A DNA stretch of 52,663 nt from Balneolaceae bacterium (GTDB lineage Bacteria > Bacteroidota > Rhodothermia > Balneolales > Balneolaceae), in contig JAFIFB010000029.1 in assembly GCA_020832285.1 (NCBI GenBank), positions 1 through 52,663 on the forward strand, in the 5' to 3' direction. How positions within the stretch are numbered: the stretch's first letter is position 1; each line of letters starts with the position of its first letter. Positions 39,937-49,131 of the stretch are shown piece by piece. A program made the translations under genes and the position numbers. Below the pieces are notes generated by a model. It searched no databases. It was not told the origin of the DNA and saw only the letters and a program-made list of their open reading frames with translations.

Positions 39937-40267
39937 AATCCATTTCTATGTTTAGGAGTTCGAGAGCTTCTTTCAGTTCTGCCAGTGTGCGTTCGTGGTT
40001 TTGCTGTTCGGCTACGCGAATGCCTTGTATGTACATTTCTCTGGCATCCTTGGGACGGCCGGTTCGCTCATATAATTTCCCTAAATGATAATAAACGCCA
40101 AGATACCGGGGATCTTGTTTCAGGATCGATTCAAACAGAACCCTGGCTTTGGATACTTCATCAAGTTTTAAGAGTTCCAGTGCAAGTGCAAATTTTGTGA
40201 ACGAATCTTCCGGGTTTTTTTTAAGAAACCCGGCCAGATCGCGTATTTTTTTACTGCTTTTCGTCAT
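39920..40267 (-). CDS. TPR-repeat protein
   Basis: A 115-residue protein from ATG 40267 (8 residues shorter than the longest frame) with about two to three tetratricopeptide units: FTKFALALELLKLDEVSKARVLF, then YYHLGKLYERTGRPKDAREMYIQGI. It has no signal peptide, so is probably cytoplasmic and a protein-interaction adaptor. It overlaps aroC at its 5' end (17 bases) and the LysM gene at its 3' end (17 bases), so the three genes are translationally coupled. The function is unknown. Confidence 0.75.
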   Translation of the reverse strand: MTKSSKKIRDLAGFLKKNPEDSFTKFALALELLKLDEVSKARVLFESILKQDPRYLGVYYHLGKLYERTGRPKDAREMYIQGIRVAEQQNHERTLAELKEALELLNIEMDYDQPQ

Positions 40268-41444
40268 TTCGTTCCCGGTTATAACGTGCAAGAATCTCTT
40301 CCATTGAATCGCCGCCGAACTTTTCTAAAATGGCATTGGCCAGAACGGGCGCAATGACACTTTCCGCTACAACCACAGCCCGCGGCAGAGCACAAACATC
40401 AGATCGTTCATAGCGGGTTTCCTGCTGCTCTTTAGTTTCCACATCAGCGGTCTGAAGAGGTTTGATCATCGTGGGAATAGGTTTCATCACCCCGCGCAAA
40501 ATCAGCGGCATCCCGGTGGTTACGCCACCCTCGAGTCCGCCAAGCCGGTTGGTTCGGCGTGTAAACTTACCGTTATAGGCAATTTCATCGTGTACGTTAT
40601 GACCATGTGTTTTGCCAGACTCAAATCCAAGGCCAATTTCCACGCCTTTCATTGCCTGTGTTCCCATTATGACCTGTGCAAGTAGTCCGTCCAGTTTTCG
40701 GTCCCAGTGAACGTAGCTGCCCAGGCCTTCAGGAAGGCCGGTAACAATAATTTCGTAAATACCGCCGAGTGAAGTGCCGTCTTTCCGGCGCATTTTAATC
40801 TCTTCACGCATTTTGTGGCTCAATTCTTTATCAATACAGCGCACATCCGATTTATCGGCTTTTTTGTACACTGCTTCTGCCCCTTTTTCTGCAAGTGGGT
40901 CGGCTTGTTCACGAACAGCCTGCCAGTTATTAAATCCAACAGGGCCAAGTTGAATCACGTGCCCGCCAATTTCAATGCCCAAGGATTTCAGAAATTTTCG
41001 CGCAATTGAACAGCAGGCCACTCTCATAGCGGTTTCGCGTGCACTCGAACGCTCAATGACCGGGCGGATATCATCAAACCGGTATTTTTGGTAACCAACA
41101 AGATCGGCATGGCCGGGGCGTGGCAGGGTGATTTTTTCCACGTCACCACGTTTGCCATCTTTAGCCATCACTTTGGGCCAGTTGCTTTTATCTTTTTCAA
41201 AAGCCAGGTTAACCATACTAAGTGCTATGGGTGCGCCTGTAGTCAGACTAAAGCGGACTCCCGACTTGATGATTGCACGATCTTTTTCAAAGGCCATTCT
41301 GCCGCCCCGTCCATACCCTTTTTGACGGCGCACCAGGTGCTGTTCCATATAATCTTCGTTTAATTCGAGGCCTGCGGGTATTCCCTCAACAATTCCTGTA
41401 AGTTCCGGCCCGTGAGATTCGCCGGCTGTAAAATATCGGATCAT
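40251..41444 (-). CDS. aroC: Chorismate synthase
   Basis: AroC converts 5-enolpyruvylshikimate-3-phosphate to chorismate with reduced FMN, the last common step of aromatic synthesis. The 397-residue protein starts with IRYFTAGESHGPELTGIVEGIPAG and has GYGRGGRM, the RPGHADL motif, RSSARETAMRVA and the C-terminal RYERSDVCALPRAVVVAESV, all typical. Length is within the family range. It is the first gene of an overlapping unit with the TPR, LysM-RlpA and CPBP genes. Confidence 0.97.
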   Translation of the reverse strand: MIRYFTAGESHGPELTGIVEGIPAGLELNEDYMEQHLVRRQKGYGRGGRMAFEKDRAIIKSGVRFSLTTGAPIALSMVNLAFEKDKSNWPKVMAKDGKRGDVEKITLPRPGHADLVGYQKYRFDDIRPVIERSSARETAMRVACCSIARKFLKSLGIEIGGHVIQLGPVGFNNWQAVREQADPLAEKGAEAVYKKADKSDVRCIDKELSHKMREEIKMRRKDGTSLGGIYEIIVTGLPEGLGSYVHWDRKLDGLLAQVIMGTQAMKGVEIGLGFESGKTHGHNVHDEIAYNGKFTRRTNRLGGLEGGVTTGMPLILRGVMKPIPTMIKPLQTADVETKEQQETRYERSDVCALPRAVVVAESVIAPVLANAILEKFGGDSMEEILARYNRERNDEKQ

Positions 41445-41659
41445 GCAAAAACAATATTAAAGATAAACGTTTGTTTGATTGTTGGTAAAGATAACAGTTA
41501 TAAATACGATCTGCTTTTAAAGTTCACATTTACAAAACAAGTAAAAGCAGGTTATTTTCACGGTCACATTTTGGATAAAACTTTTGTAATATTCAATTCT
41601 GTAAAAAAATAAATAGATAGAACTTTGATACGTCAGTACTTTTTTAGAAAAGAAACTGT

Positions 41660-42397
41660 ATGAATGCATTTAAAGAGTTAGGCAAATACAGTTCGTTGCT
41701 ATATCAGGCATTGCGTTCATCAACAGAGTTTAGCACCTATCGGAAAAATCTCTTCCATGAATTGGTGAAAGTAGGTTACGATTCTGTTCCGATCATTATT
41801 CTTGTGGGAATTTTTACCGGCTCTGTAATGACCCTCCAGTCTGCATATCAGCTGCAATTTGCATTTATCCCGCTTTCAACCATTGGAGCCATTGTTTCGG
41901 AGTCTATTTTGATTGAATTAGCCGCAGTGATCTCTGGCCTGGTTCTCGCCGGCAAGGTTGGCGCAAGAGTGGCTACCGAGCTGGGGACTATGCGGGTGAG
42001 CGAACAGATCGATGCATTGGAATCGATGGGTTTCAACTCGGTTTCGTTTCTTGTTGTGCCCCGTGTACTGGCCGGTGTAATGATGTTTCCCGTACTTTAC
42101 ATTGTGGCAAGTATTTTTGGAATTGGCGGAGGTCTTGCAGCCGGATATTTTTCCGGTACAGTTCCGCCTGCTGACTTTTTGATGGGAGCAAGAATGTACT
42201 TTTATCCCTGGAATGTTGTTTTTGGCTTCACAAAATCGTTTGTATTCGGTTTTATTATCACATCGGTGGCATGTTATAAAGGGTTTTTTGCAAAGGGCGG
42301 TGCCGAGGGTGTGGGCAAAAGCACGACAGAAGCTACCGTACTTGGCTGTATATACATTCTGCTGGCCGATTTTGTATTAGCTGCACTATTATTATGA
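41660..42397 (+). CDS. mlaE: MlaE-type ABC transporter permease
   Basis: The integral membrane permease of the retrograde phospholipid (Mla-type) transporter. The 245-residue protein has five to six helices and the family motifs GSVMTLQSAYQL, LAAVISGLVLAGKVGARVATELGTM, EQIDALESMG and VGKSTTEATVLGC. Its stop overlaps the mlaF start (ATGA), so the genes are coupled. Adjacent ATPase and MCE genes complete the inner-membrane complex. No mlaB or mlaC homologue follows, as is usual for Bacteroidota-type clusters. Confidence 0.93.
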   Translation: MNAFKELGKYSSLLYQALRSSTEFSTYRKNLFHELVKVGYDSVPIIILVGIFTGSVMTLQSAYQLQFAFIPLSTIGAIVSESILIELAAVISGLVLAGKVGARVATELGTMRVSEQIDALESMGFNSVSFLVVPRVLAGVMMFPVLYIVASIFGIGGGLAAGYFSGTVPPADFLMGARMYFYPWNVVFGFTKSFVFGFIITSVACYKGFFAKGGAEGVGKSTTEATVLGCIYILLADFVLAALLL

Positions 42398-43146
42398 TTG
42401 AAATCAGAAATCTTACAAAAAGTTTTGGCGATAACCTGGTCTGGGAAGATGTTACTTTCCGGATTGAGGACGGGGAAACTACAGCCATTATCGGACGATC
42501 GGGATGCGGGAAGTCTGTTTTATTAAAGCATATTAACGCTTTAATGACACCCGACAGCGGTGAAGTACTCATTGATGGGAAAAATATCTTTGAACTGGAT
42601 TATGTGGGACAGAGAAAACTTCGTCAAAGATTTGGTGTTTTGTTCCAGGGATCGGCACTTTTCGATTCCATAAACACGTTTGAAAATATAGCATTTCCGT
42701 TACGTTATTTTACGGATCTAAGCGAACATGATATTCACGATAAAGTAATGGCGGCACTTCGTCACGTGAATCTCGAAAGTGCTGCAGAAAAAGGAACGTC
42801 CGAACTCTCCGGAGGAATGCGAAAGCGCGTGGGACTGGCACGGGCGATTATTCTGGAACCACAATACATTATGTATGATGAACCCACATCAGGTCTGGAC
42901 CCCCAAACAGCCGACGAAATTAATGAACTGATCGTTGTGATGGCTGAGCAGTTTGATATTACTTCTATTGTCATCACACACGATATGCACAGTGTTCTGG
43001 AAGTGGCCGATAAAGTGGCTTTTCTGGATCAACAAAAACTTAGCTGGTATGGTACCATCGACCAAATGAGGCAAAGCAATCAGAAAAACCTGATCGATTT
43101 TATCTCAGCCAGCGAATATCAAATCAAAAGTAAGAGTTCAATATGA
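42394..43146 (+). CDS. mlaF: MlaF-type ABC transporter ATP-binding protein
   Basis: The cytoplasmic ATPase of the Mla-type complex, 250 residues. Walker A (GRSGCGKS), the Q-loop region (FGVLFQGSALFDSINTFENIAFPL), the signature LSGGMRKRV and Walker B YIMYDEPTSGLD are present. The FQGSALFDSxxxxxNVAFPL-like segment is typical of MlaF/Ttg2A. It overlaps mlaE and mlaD by 4 bases each (ATGA), giving a tight operon. Confidence 0.95.
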   Translation: MIEIRNLTKSFGDNLVWEDVTFRIEDGETTAIIGRSGCGKSVLLKHINALMTPDSGEVLIDGKNIFELDYVGQRKLRQRFGVLFQGSALFDSINTFENIAFPLRYFTDLSEHDIHDKVMAALRHVNLESAAEKGTSELSGGMRKRVGLARAIILEPQYIMYDEPTSGLDPQTADEINELIVVMAEQFDITSIVITHDMHSVLEVADKVAFLDQQKLSWYGTIDQMRQSNQKNLIDFISASEYQIKSKSSI

Positions 43147-44072
43147 AATTTAGTAACGAGGTAAAAGTTGGAATCACTGTTTTTCTGGCATTCGTAGTTG
43201 CCATTATTGGTTTCCGGTTTATGAGGGATGTGCCCATTTTCAGGCAGTCGATGGAAATTTCAACCACGTTCGACAGGGCAGATGGCATCAGCAGCGGAAG
43301 CCTGGTTTACATTAAAGGCGTGCGGGTGGGTTCGGTAAACCGGATTCAGCTTACACGTGAGAATAATGTACGTGTGAATATGAGAATTGATACCGATGTT
43401 CCTATCCCCGATAACTCCACGGCAAGGCTCACATCACTTGGGATTGTGGAGGGAAAGTCGATCGTGATTGATTTGGGAACCTCAGGCAGGTATCTGGTCT
43501 CGGGTGATGAGATTAGCGGAATGTATGAAGAAACCATGATGGAGGTACTGGGCCAAAAAGGAGAAGAACTTGGGGATGATGTTTCAAACGCTATTTATGA
43601 ACTAAACCAGTTTCTGCGCCAGTTAAATGCCACTCTCGATGATGATACAAGGACAACCCTGGATCAAACTCTTAGAAGCACCCAGGAGGTAACCGGGAGT
43701 ATAGCAGAAATTCTGCAGGGGAAAAAAGATGAAATTGACCAGGCGATTGCATCCGGCAGCCATATGATCAGTCAGCTCGATACCCTGGTTACCGATAACC
43801 GACCCAGAGTGGACAGCCTGATGTCATCCATTGAGGAAAATGTGAGTGAGCTGGCAAAAGTGCGCATTGAACTGGAAACAGCAACAGCAAATCTCAACAA
43901 TATCCTGGAAAAAATTGATCATGGTGAGGGTACACTCGGTAAGCTGGTGAACGATCCATCCATTTATGAAAATCTCGACTCACTGACCATCGAACTGAAT
44001 AATCTGGTGAAGGGAATTAATGAAAATCCGGGGCGTTACCTGCGTCACATGAGTATTATTGATATTTTCTAA
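43143..44072 (+). CDS. mlaD: MCE-family lipid-binding protein MlaD
   Basis: The substrate-binding MCE subunit, 309 residues, anchored by one N-terminal helix (about residues 10-25) and extending into the periplasm. The MCE domain lies at about 36-115 (TTFDRADGISSGSLVYIKGV, VRVNMRID, LGIVEGKSIVIDLG). A long helical/coiled-coil tail with many Gln, Glu and Leu follows (TLRSTQEVTGSIAEILQ), ending in GTLGKLVNDPSIYENLD, the usual C-terminal motif of this family. MCE subunits form hexameric lipid-binding rings. Confidence 0.92.
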   Translation: MKFSNEVKVGITVFLAFVVAIIGFRFMRDVPIFRQSMEISTTFDRADGISSGSLVYIKGVRVGSVNRIQLTRENNVRVNMRIDTDVPIPDNSTARLTSLGIVEGKSIVIDLGTSGRYLVSGDEISGMYEETMMEVLGQKGEELGDDVSNAIYELNQFLRQLNATLDDDTRTTLDQTLRSTQEVTGSIAEILQGKKDEIDQAIASGSHMISQLDTLVTDNRPRVDSLMSSIEENVSELAKVRIELETATANLNNILEKIDHGEGTLGKLVNDPSIYENLDSLTIELNNLVKGINENPGRYLRHMSIIDIF

Positions 44073-44198
44073 AATGGAATTTGATTTGCTGCGTTATACA
44101 AAGCAGTTACATTGTTCTTGGCTGGCGGAAGTTGTATCTTTCGGGGCTGTTGAACAAAGTTTTAAAATTAATAAAGAAGAATTTATAGAGGTTTTTCT

Positions 44199-45971
44199 AT
44201 GGGTGTAATGGAAAAAATGAGAAACAGTACCGCATCTATTTTGTGGATACTGATTTTCTCGTTCGGAGTTTTATGGGTTTTGGCCGATACACAGGTGTTT
44301 GATGCACTTGCAGTAGGCCCCCAAAATTTGGGAGAGGTAAATGGAGAACCAATCACGCTGGAAGAGTATAACAACAGAGTCAGCTTTTATACCGAGCAAT
44401 ACGCCCAGCAAACCGGTTCCGGAATGGACCCGGAAACAAGATCCATGTACGAAAATCAGGCATGGGAAGATTTGGTTGCTGCCCGGCTAATCCAACAAAA
44501 AATGAACGATCTCGGTATTGCCGTTACCGATAATGAGCTCATTGAAATGATTACCGGCGACAATCCCGATCCTTTCATTCGTCAGCAGTTCCAGGATGCA
44601 GATGGAAACATCGACCGCGTAGCTCTTCGTGCAGCGATTGATTCACCTGAAAACAGCCAGGCATGGATTATGGTTGAGCAGCAGCTTCGGGATAACCGCC
44701 GTCAGCAGAAGATGAGCAACTACATTTCATCCGGTCTCAAAGTAAGCTCACTCGACATCAACAACGAGTATAAGCGTGCCAACTCTTTTGCTGATGTACA
44801 GTATATCAGATTTCCATATTCCGAAGTCACTGATGATGAGATCAATATCACAGAAGAAGATCTGAGAAGTTTTTACAGAAACAATCCATCCCTTTTTGAA
44901 AGAAGTGAAACCTATCGTTTCCGCTATGTCAGCTGGGATAAAACGCCAACACGTGAAGACACCCTGCGTGCTGTTCAGGATGTGGAGGACCTTCGTGAAG
45001 CATTTATTGTAGAAGAAAACGATTCTCTCTTCCTGGAGAGATATTCATCCAATACCAGTTTCAGAAGCGGCTATTTCTCACCCGATGAAATCAGAGACGA
45101 ATACTACCCGGTTTTTGATCTGGAACCAGGAGAAGTTTCCGAGGTAATGCTGATTGATGGTTCAGCCTATATGTTTAAAAAAATTGACGAAAGAGACGGT
45201 GAGATCAAGTTTGCCGCTTTTTCATATGAAGTTCAGGCTGATCCAATAGCAACCATAGACAGAATTGCAGAACGTGCCGAAGAATTTGAATTTTACGCAT
45301 CAAATGATGGATTTGAACGGGAAGCAGAGAGGCGCGATCTTGAAATTCAGGAAGGTACTGCAACCAAAGGGAATCCGACCATTCCGGGACTCGGGCAAAG
45401 CCAGCGTACCCTTGATGCACTCGAACGCCTCCGCACAAACCGAATTTCTGATCCGATTGAACTGAATGACCGTTTTATTGTGGTACAGCTTGTTGAGCGT
45501 GCCGATGCAGGTGTAAGACCATTCAGCGAGGTTCGTTCTCAGGTTGAGAATTACGTGATGAATGAAAAACGAAAAGAAATTACGTATAACAGAGTTCGTG
45601 ATCTTCTCACTGAAAACGGTGACCTTGAAAGCCTTGCGGCACTTGCTGACAAAGAGATTCGATATGCCGATGGTGTAAGGCTTGGAGCCAATACCCTGCC
45701 TGGTGCCGGACGGGAAGTGGGTGTAATTGGCAAAATTTTCGGAATGGAAAATGGACAGCTTTCCGGGCCAGTTCGCGGAGAAAATGCAGTTTTTATCATT
45801 TATGCAGAGGATGTAGACCTGGCCGATCCGGCACAGATGAGCTCTACACAGAGAAACCAGATTCGCAATCAGCTCGAACAGCAAAAGTTTTTCACATTCC
45901 AGCAAGTATTTCTGGACAGACTGAAAGATGGTGCACGAATCCGCGATAATCGAAGCCAGCTGCTTCGCTGA
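44199..45971 (+). CDS. PpiD/SurA-type membrane-anchored peptidyl-prolyl isomerase
   Basis: A 590-residue periplasmic foldase anchored by an N-terminal helix (STASILWILIFSFGVLWVLAD, about residues 10-30). It then has a SurA-N/PpiD-type chaperone domain (VNGEPITLEEYNNRV onward) and two parvulin-like segments (about 215-330 and 360-450, with FVVQLVE-like endings such as DRFIVVQLVER). Parvulin proteins fold outer-membrane and exported proteins. The start is ATG 44199, with a second ATG three codons later as an alternative. It follows mlaD after 126 bases and ends before a terminator. Confidence 0.85.
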   Translation: MGVMEKMRNSTASILWILIFSFGVLWVLADTQVFDALAVGPQNLGEVNGEPITLEEYNNRVSFYTEQYAQQTGSGMDPETRSMYENQAWEDLVAARLIQQKMNDLGIAVTDNELIEMITGDNPDPFIRQQFQDADGNIDRVALRAAIDSPENSQAWIMVEQQLRDNRRQQKMSNYISSGLKVSSLDINNEYKRANSFADVQYIRFPYSEVTDDEINITEEDLRSFYRNNPSLFERSETYRFRYVSWDKTPTREDTLRAVQDVEDLREAFIVEENDSLFLERYSSNTSFRSGYFSPDEIRDEYYPVFDLEPGEVSEVMLIDGSAYMFKKIDERDGEIKFAAFSYEVQADPIATIDRIAERAEEFEFYASNDGFEREAERRDLEIQEGTATKGNPTIPGLGQSQRTLDALERLRTNRISDPIELNDRFIVVQLVERADAGVRPFSEVRSQVENYVMNEKRKEITYNRVRDLLTENGDLESLAALADKEIRYADGVRLGANTLPGAGREVGVIGKIFGMENGQLSGPVRGENAVFIIYAEDVDLADPAQMSSTQRNQIRNQLEQQKFFTFQQVFLDRLKDGARIRDNRSQLLR

Positions 45972-46003
45972 TCTGTCTTTGCCAAACAATTTTTAATGAA
46001 ATA

Positions 46004-46031
46004 GGGTAAGGGTTATCTCTTGCCCTTTTTT
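46004..46031 (+). terminator. Rho-independent terminator after the foldase gene
   Basis: GGGTAAG (46004-46010) and CTTGCCC (46019-46025) form a stem with one G-T pair around a short loop, followed by TTTTTT. It lies about 30 bases past the stop and before ribD. Confidence 0.65.
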
Positions 46032-46099
46032 ATTTTTAAGAGCAGGGATTTTTTTGGCCCGTGACAAGAAACTCAGATTAAAAAATCATTAAGCCTGAT

Positions 46100-47218
46100 A
46101 TGGCTCCAAAAAACGACAACATCTGGATGCAGCGAGCCCTCAGTCTGGCTGAGCAAGGCCTGGGTTTTGTATCTCCGAATCCGATGGTTGGCTGTGTGAT
46201 TGTTTCAAGAGAGGGAGATGTAATTGGTGAAGGCTATCACGAACGGTTTGGGCAGTCTCATGCTGAGGTAAATGCCATCCGCAGTGTAGGGGATTCATCG
46301 AAGCTTGATGGTTCCACACTTTATGTTACACTGGAACCCTGCTCTCACTACGGTAATACACCGCCATGTGCCAATCTCGTTGCCAAACATCCGTTCAGCC
46401 GCGTTGTTATTGCAATGAGGGATCCCTCGGAAAAGGTGAACGGCAAGGGAATTGAAATCATAAAAAAGAGTGGCATTAAAACGGAAGTAGGCGTACTCAG
46501 AAAAGAAGCCGAACAGCTCAACGAAGCCTGGATACACTCCATTGAAATGGGAAGGCCATTCATTACACTGAAAATCGCACAGACAGCCGATGGTTACATT
46601 GCTGCGCCCAACGGAGATTCAAAATGGATCTCGGGCAAAGAATCACGCGAGCTGGTTCACAGGTGGAGGAGCCAAATGGATGCTGTAATGGTAGGTCGAA
46701 ACACTGCTTTGCACGATAATCCATCGCTGACTGTACGCCTGGTGGAGGGGCGGCAGCCCAGGAGAGTGGTGATTGACGGGCCTTTTGAACTGTCCAGAAA
46801 TCTGAATCTTTTTTCCGATCAGTTTGAGGAGAAAACGATCGTCATTACTTACAACAAAAAGAAGTCGGAAACCGAAGCTGACCCGATGCTGAAGATGTTG
46901 CAAAGCAACTATTTTCGCGGTGAAGTGGTTGTTGTGGAAAAATCAGGCGGGCATGTGCGTTTAAAAGAAGCGATGAAAAAACTTACCAAATTTGGTATTA
47001 ACTCTCTCCTGGTGGAAGGAGGACAGCAGCTTTCCACTGCACTTCTGAAAAAGGGATTGGTAGATCGTTTGCAGCTTTTCATTGCTCCAAAATTACTCGG
47101 CGGGGGTACACGATCAGTGTTTGGATTGGGTGTCAACCGGATGGAAGATGTTGTACCGTTTAAAAACTCGGCCTGGCTGCAAATTGGACGGGATATGTTA
47201 TTAACAGCAGATTTATAG
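46100..47218 (+). CDS. ribD: Bifunctional diaminohydroxyphosphoribosylaminopyrimidine deaminase / reductase
   Basis: RibD deaminates and then reduces the pyrimidine intermediate of riboflavin synthesis. The 372-residue protein has the zinc-binding deaminase residues H54-A-E56 (GQSHAEVNAI), C81 (EPCSHYG) and C90 (PPCANL), and a C-terminal reductase domain with QTADGYIAAPNG, SQMDAVMVGRNTALHDNPSLTVR and NSLLVEGGQQLS. It is followed after 3 bases by ribE. No FMN riboswitch is visible in the 80 bp upstream. Confidence 0.95.
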   Translation: MAPKNDNIWMQRALSLAEQGLGFVSPNPMVGCVIVSREGDVIGEGYHERFGQSHAEVNAIRSVGDSSKLDGSTLYVTLEPCSHYGNTPPCANLVAKHPFSRVVIAMRDPSEKVNGKGIEIIKKSGIKTEVGVLRKEAEQLNEAWIHSIEMGRPFITLKIAQTADGYIAAPNGDSKWISGKESRELVHRWRSQMDAVMVGRNTALHDNPSLTVRLVEGRQPRRVVIDGPFELSRNLNLFSDQFEEKTIVITYNKKKSETEADPMLKMLQSNYFRGEVVVVEKSGGHVRLKEAMKKLTKFGINSLLVEGGQQLSTALLKKGLVDRLQLFIAPKLLGGGTRSVFGLGVNRMEDVVPFKNSAWLQIGRDMLLTADL

Positions 47219-47221
47219 CTT

Positions 47222-47815
47222 ATGTTTACTGGAATTGTTGAAGAAGTTGGGACTGTTGAAAGTGTAAATGAAATGAAAGGAGGAAAAGATCTGGCTATTT
47301 CCGCAACATTTGCCGGTGAAGTACATGTGGATGAAAGTATTGCCGTGGACGGAGTGTGTCTGACGGTGGTTTCGTTCAACAGTGAAAAGTTTCATGTTCA
47401 GTGTGTGGATGAAACTCTTCGGAAGACATCACTTGGTGAACTGAAAAAGGGTTCACCGATCAATCTGGAACGTTCTCTTACTCTCGATAAAGCGGTAGAA
47501 GGACACATCGTACAGGGACATGTAGACACAACCGGAATTGTCAAAAAAATAGAAAAAGATGGAGCTGATCTGCTTATTACTGTGGAATACCCTGAAGAAT
47601 TTGAAGACTATATTGTAGGCCGGGGAAGTGTGGCCATTGATGGCATAAGTCTTACTGTAGCTCGCGAGCAGGACAATCAGTTCACCGTGGCGATCATTCC
47701 CTATACTTGGGACCACACCAACCTGAATTCAAAAAAAGAGGGAAGCAGCGTGAACATCGAATTTGACGTTTTCGGCAAATATATCGTGAAGTATCTGCAA
47801 AAACGAGGACTGTGA
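47222..47815 (+). CDS. ribE: Riboflavin synthase alpha subunit
   Basis: Riboflavin synthase dismutates two 6,7-dimethyl-8-ribityllumazine molecules. The 197-residue protein consists of two lumazine-binding repeats: MFTGIVEEVGTV to about residue 95, with VDGVCLTVV, and the second with GHVDTTGIV and AIDGISLTVA. Length is typical. It forms a ribD-ribE pair; ribBA and ribH are not in the window. Its 3' end converges with the epimerase gene after 12 bases. Confidence 0.96.
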   Translation: MFTGIVEEVGTVESVNEMKGGKDLAISATFAGEVHVDESIAVDGVCLTVVSFNSEKFHVQCVDETLRKTSLGELKKGSPINLERSLTLDKAVEGHIVQGHVDTTGIVKKIEKDGADLLITVEYPEEFEDYIVGRGSVAIDGISLTVAREQDNQFTVAIIPYTWDHTNLNSKKEGSSVNIEFDVFGKYIVKYLQKRGL

Positions 47816-47827
47816 CCGAATAAAGAT

Positions 47828-48229
47828 TCATTGTTTAATACTTTCACACAATTCCACAAGCACCCCGTGATTTTTTTTCGGGTGCAGGAACACAATTCGT
47901 TTGTTATCGGCTCCTTTTCCGGGAATTTCATGGACCAGTTCAAACCCTTCTTTTTTTAGCCGTTCAATTTCTTTTTCAAGATTCTCCACCCTGAAGGCAA
48001 GATGATGAATTCCCTCGCCTCGTTTTTTGATAAATGAAGCAATAACCGAATCGGGCGTAGTAGCTGCCAGCAGTTCCACTTTTGATTCTCCCGCTTCGAA
48101 AAATACCGCCTCAACTTTTTGCCCATCCACAACTTCAGTTTTATAAGAAGGTTTGCCAAGTAATTTTTCGTAAGTAGCGGATGCCTCTTCCATATTTTTT
48201 ACGGCGATTCCGATGTGATCGATCTGCAT
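47828..48229 (-). CDS. mce: Methylmalonyl-CoA epimerase
   Basis: A 133-residue VOC-fold metalloenzyme that interconverts (S)- and (R)-methylmalonyl-CoA. It begins with QIDHIGIAVKNMEEA (first metal His), has GIHHLAFRVEN (second His) and ends with GVLVELCES (metal Glu), the standard pattern. In cells this enzyme works with the B12-dependent mutase, which is notable because cobT in this window is broken. Length is normal. Confidence 0.92.
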   Translation of the reverse strand: MQIDHIGIAVKNMEEASATYEKLLGKPSYKTEVVDGQKVEAVFFEAGESKVELLAATTPDSVIASFIKKRGEGIHHLAFRVENLEKEIERLKKEGFELVHEIPGKGADNKRIVFLHPKKNHGVLVELCESIKQ

Positions 48230-48537
48230 AATGTAGTATTTAGGAACTGGGTGTTATGTCAAGGGTAATTTGTCAGGTTAAATGTCGAGCTAAGGATACT
48301 CCCCGCCTGGAGAGGACTTTTCTAATCACCCGATACTTAATCGTTCACATGACAATAGATTGCAAAGCGAAAAAAACTGATTGCGAATTTTACTGATTAA
48401 GCATAGAAATTTATGTTGATGTGCTGTTTTAAAACACTCTGCATTTAATGTTTCAAATTAGTTCAAAATTTGATACATATAAAAAACTTTTTCCCATGAA
48501 GAGGTGTAAGCATCAGCATTAACATTAAAATTGGAAA
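48230..48537. other. Gene-free stretch between epimerase and cache-protein genes
   Basis: An AT-rich region that serves as promoter for divergent genes on both sides. The one structural mark is a perfect 12-bp palindrome TGTTTTAAAACA at 48425-48436, about 100 bp before the cache-protein start, which might be an operator. Nothing else is supportable. Confidence 0.35.
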
Positions 48538-49131
48538 ATGAACTTACAAAAGATTATTAAAAGAAAAGTTAGCAGTCAGGGCATATTCAAAACTGATGTC
48601 GTCTATAAGGCTGCGAATTTATTTGTAATCCTGCTTTTTTTTGTTTCTTCAGCGTGTAGTGATTCGGAACCACGAAGTGATGGTACAGAAACCGATCAAT
48701 ATCTACAGGAAATTCCTCAATCAGAAGTTGGTTCGCGAGGCACCATAGAGGAGGCGAGGGCGATGCTGGAACGTGCGGTTGCTCACTATAATGAAGTGGG
48801 ACGTGAACAGGCATTGAACGATTTCACTGCAAAAGCAGAGCCATTTATTGACCGCGATTTGTACGTTTTTTGCTACGGCCCAGATCGTACTATTTCTGGA
48901 CATGGCGCAGATCCCGGTCTGCTGGGTACTCCGGTAGATGAACTTCGTGATGTGGATGATTTTGCTTTTGGAACCAGAATTATGGATGTCGGAGAAGAAT
49001 CACCCGAAGGCGGATTTGTAGAGTACAAATGGATAAATCCAGTAACTGGTGAGGTGGAGCCGAAAATAAGTATAGTAAGAGTTGCCGGGACCGATATATG
49101 TGGTGTAGGCGCATATAATGAATCAAGCTGA
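48538..49131 (+). CDS. Secreted single-cache-domain lipoprotein
   Basis: A 197-residue protein with a long N-terminal region and a lipobox (VSSAC, about Cys 40), so it is probably exported and lipidated, perhaps from a shorter start than ATG 48538. The mature part has a single-cache-like domain: TIEEARAMLERAVAHYNEVG, then FTAKAEPFIDRDLYVFCYGPD and GGFVEYKWINPVTGEVEPK, ending GTDICGVGAY. Cache domains bind small extracellular ligands and usually sit in receptors. Here there is no attached signalling domain. Confidence 0.7.
   Translation: MNLQKIIKRKVSSQGIFKTDVVYKAANLFVILLFFVSSACSDSEPRSDGTETDQYLQEIPQSEVGSRGTIEEARAMLERAVAHYNEVGREQALNDFTAKAEPFIDRDLYVFCYGPDRTISGHGADPGLLGTPVDELRDVDDFAFGTRIMDVGEESPEGGFVEYKWINPVTGEVEPKISIVRVAGTDICGVGAYNESS

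Noticed and set aside
45300-45989. A 229-residue minus-strand open frame opposite the PpiD-type gene
   Set aside because: It is antisense to a well-supported gene and shows no domain or ribosome-binding site.
46020-46100. FMN riboswitch before ribD
   Set aside because: The leader is only about 80 bp and none of the conserved RFN-element segments is visible; a terminator of the preceding gene is the only structure.
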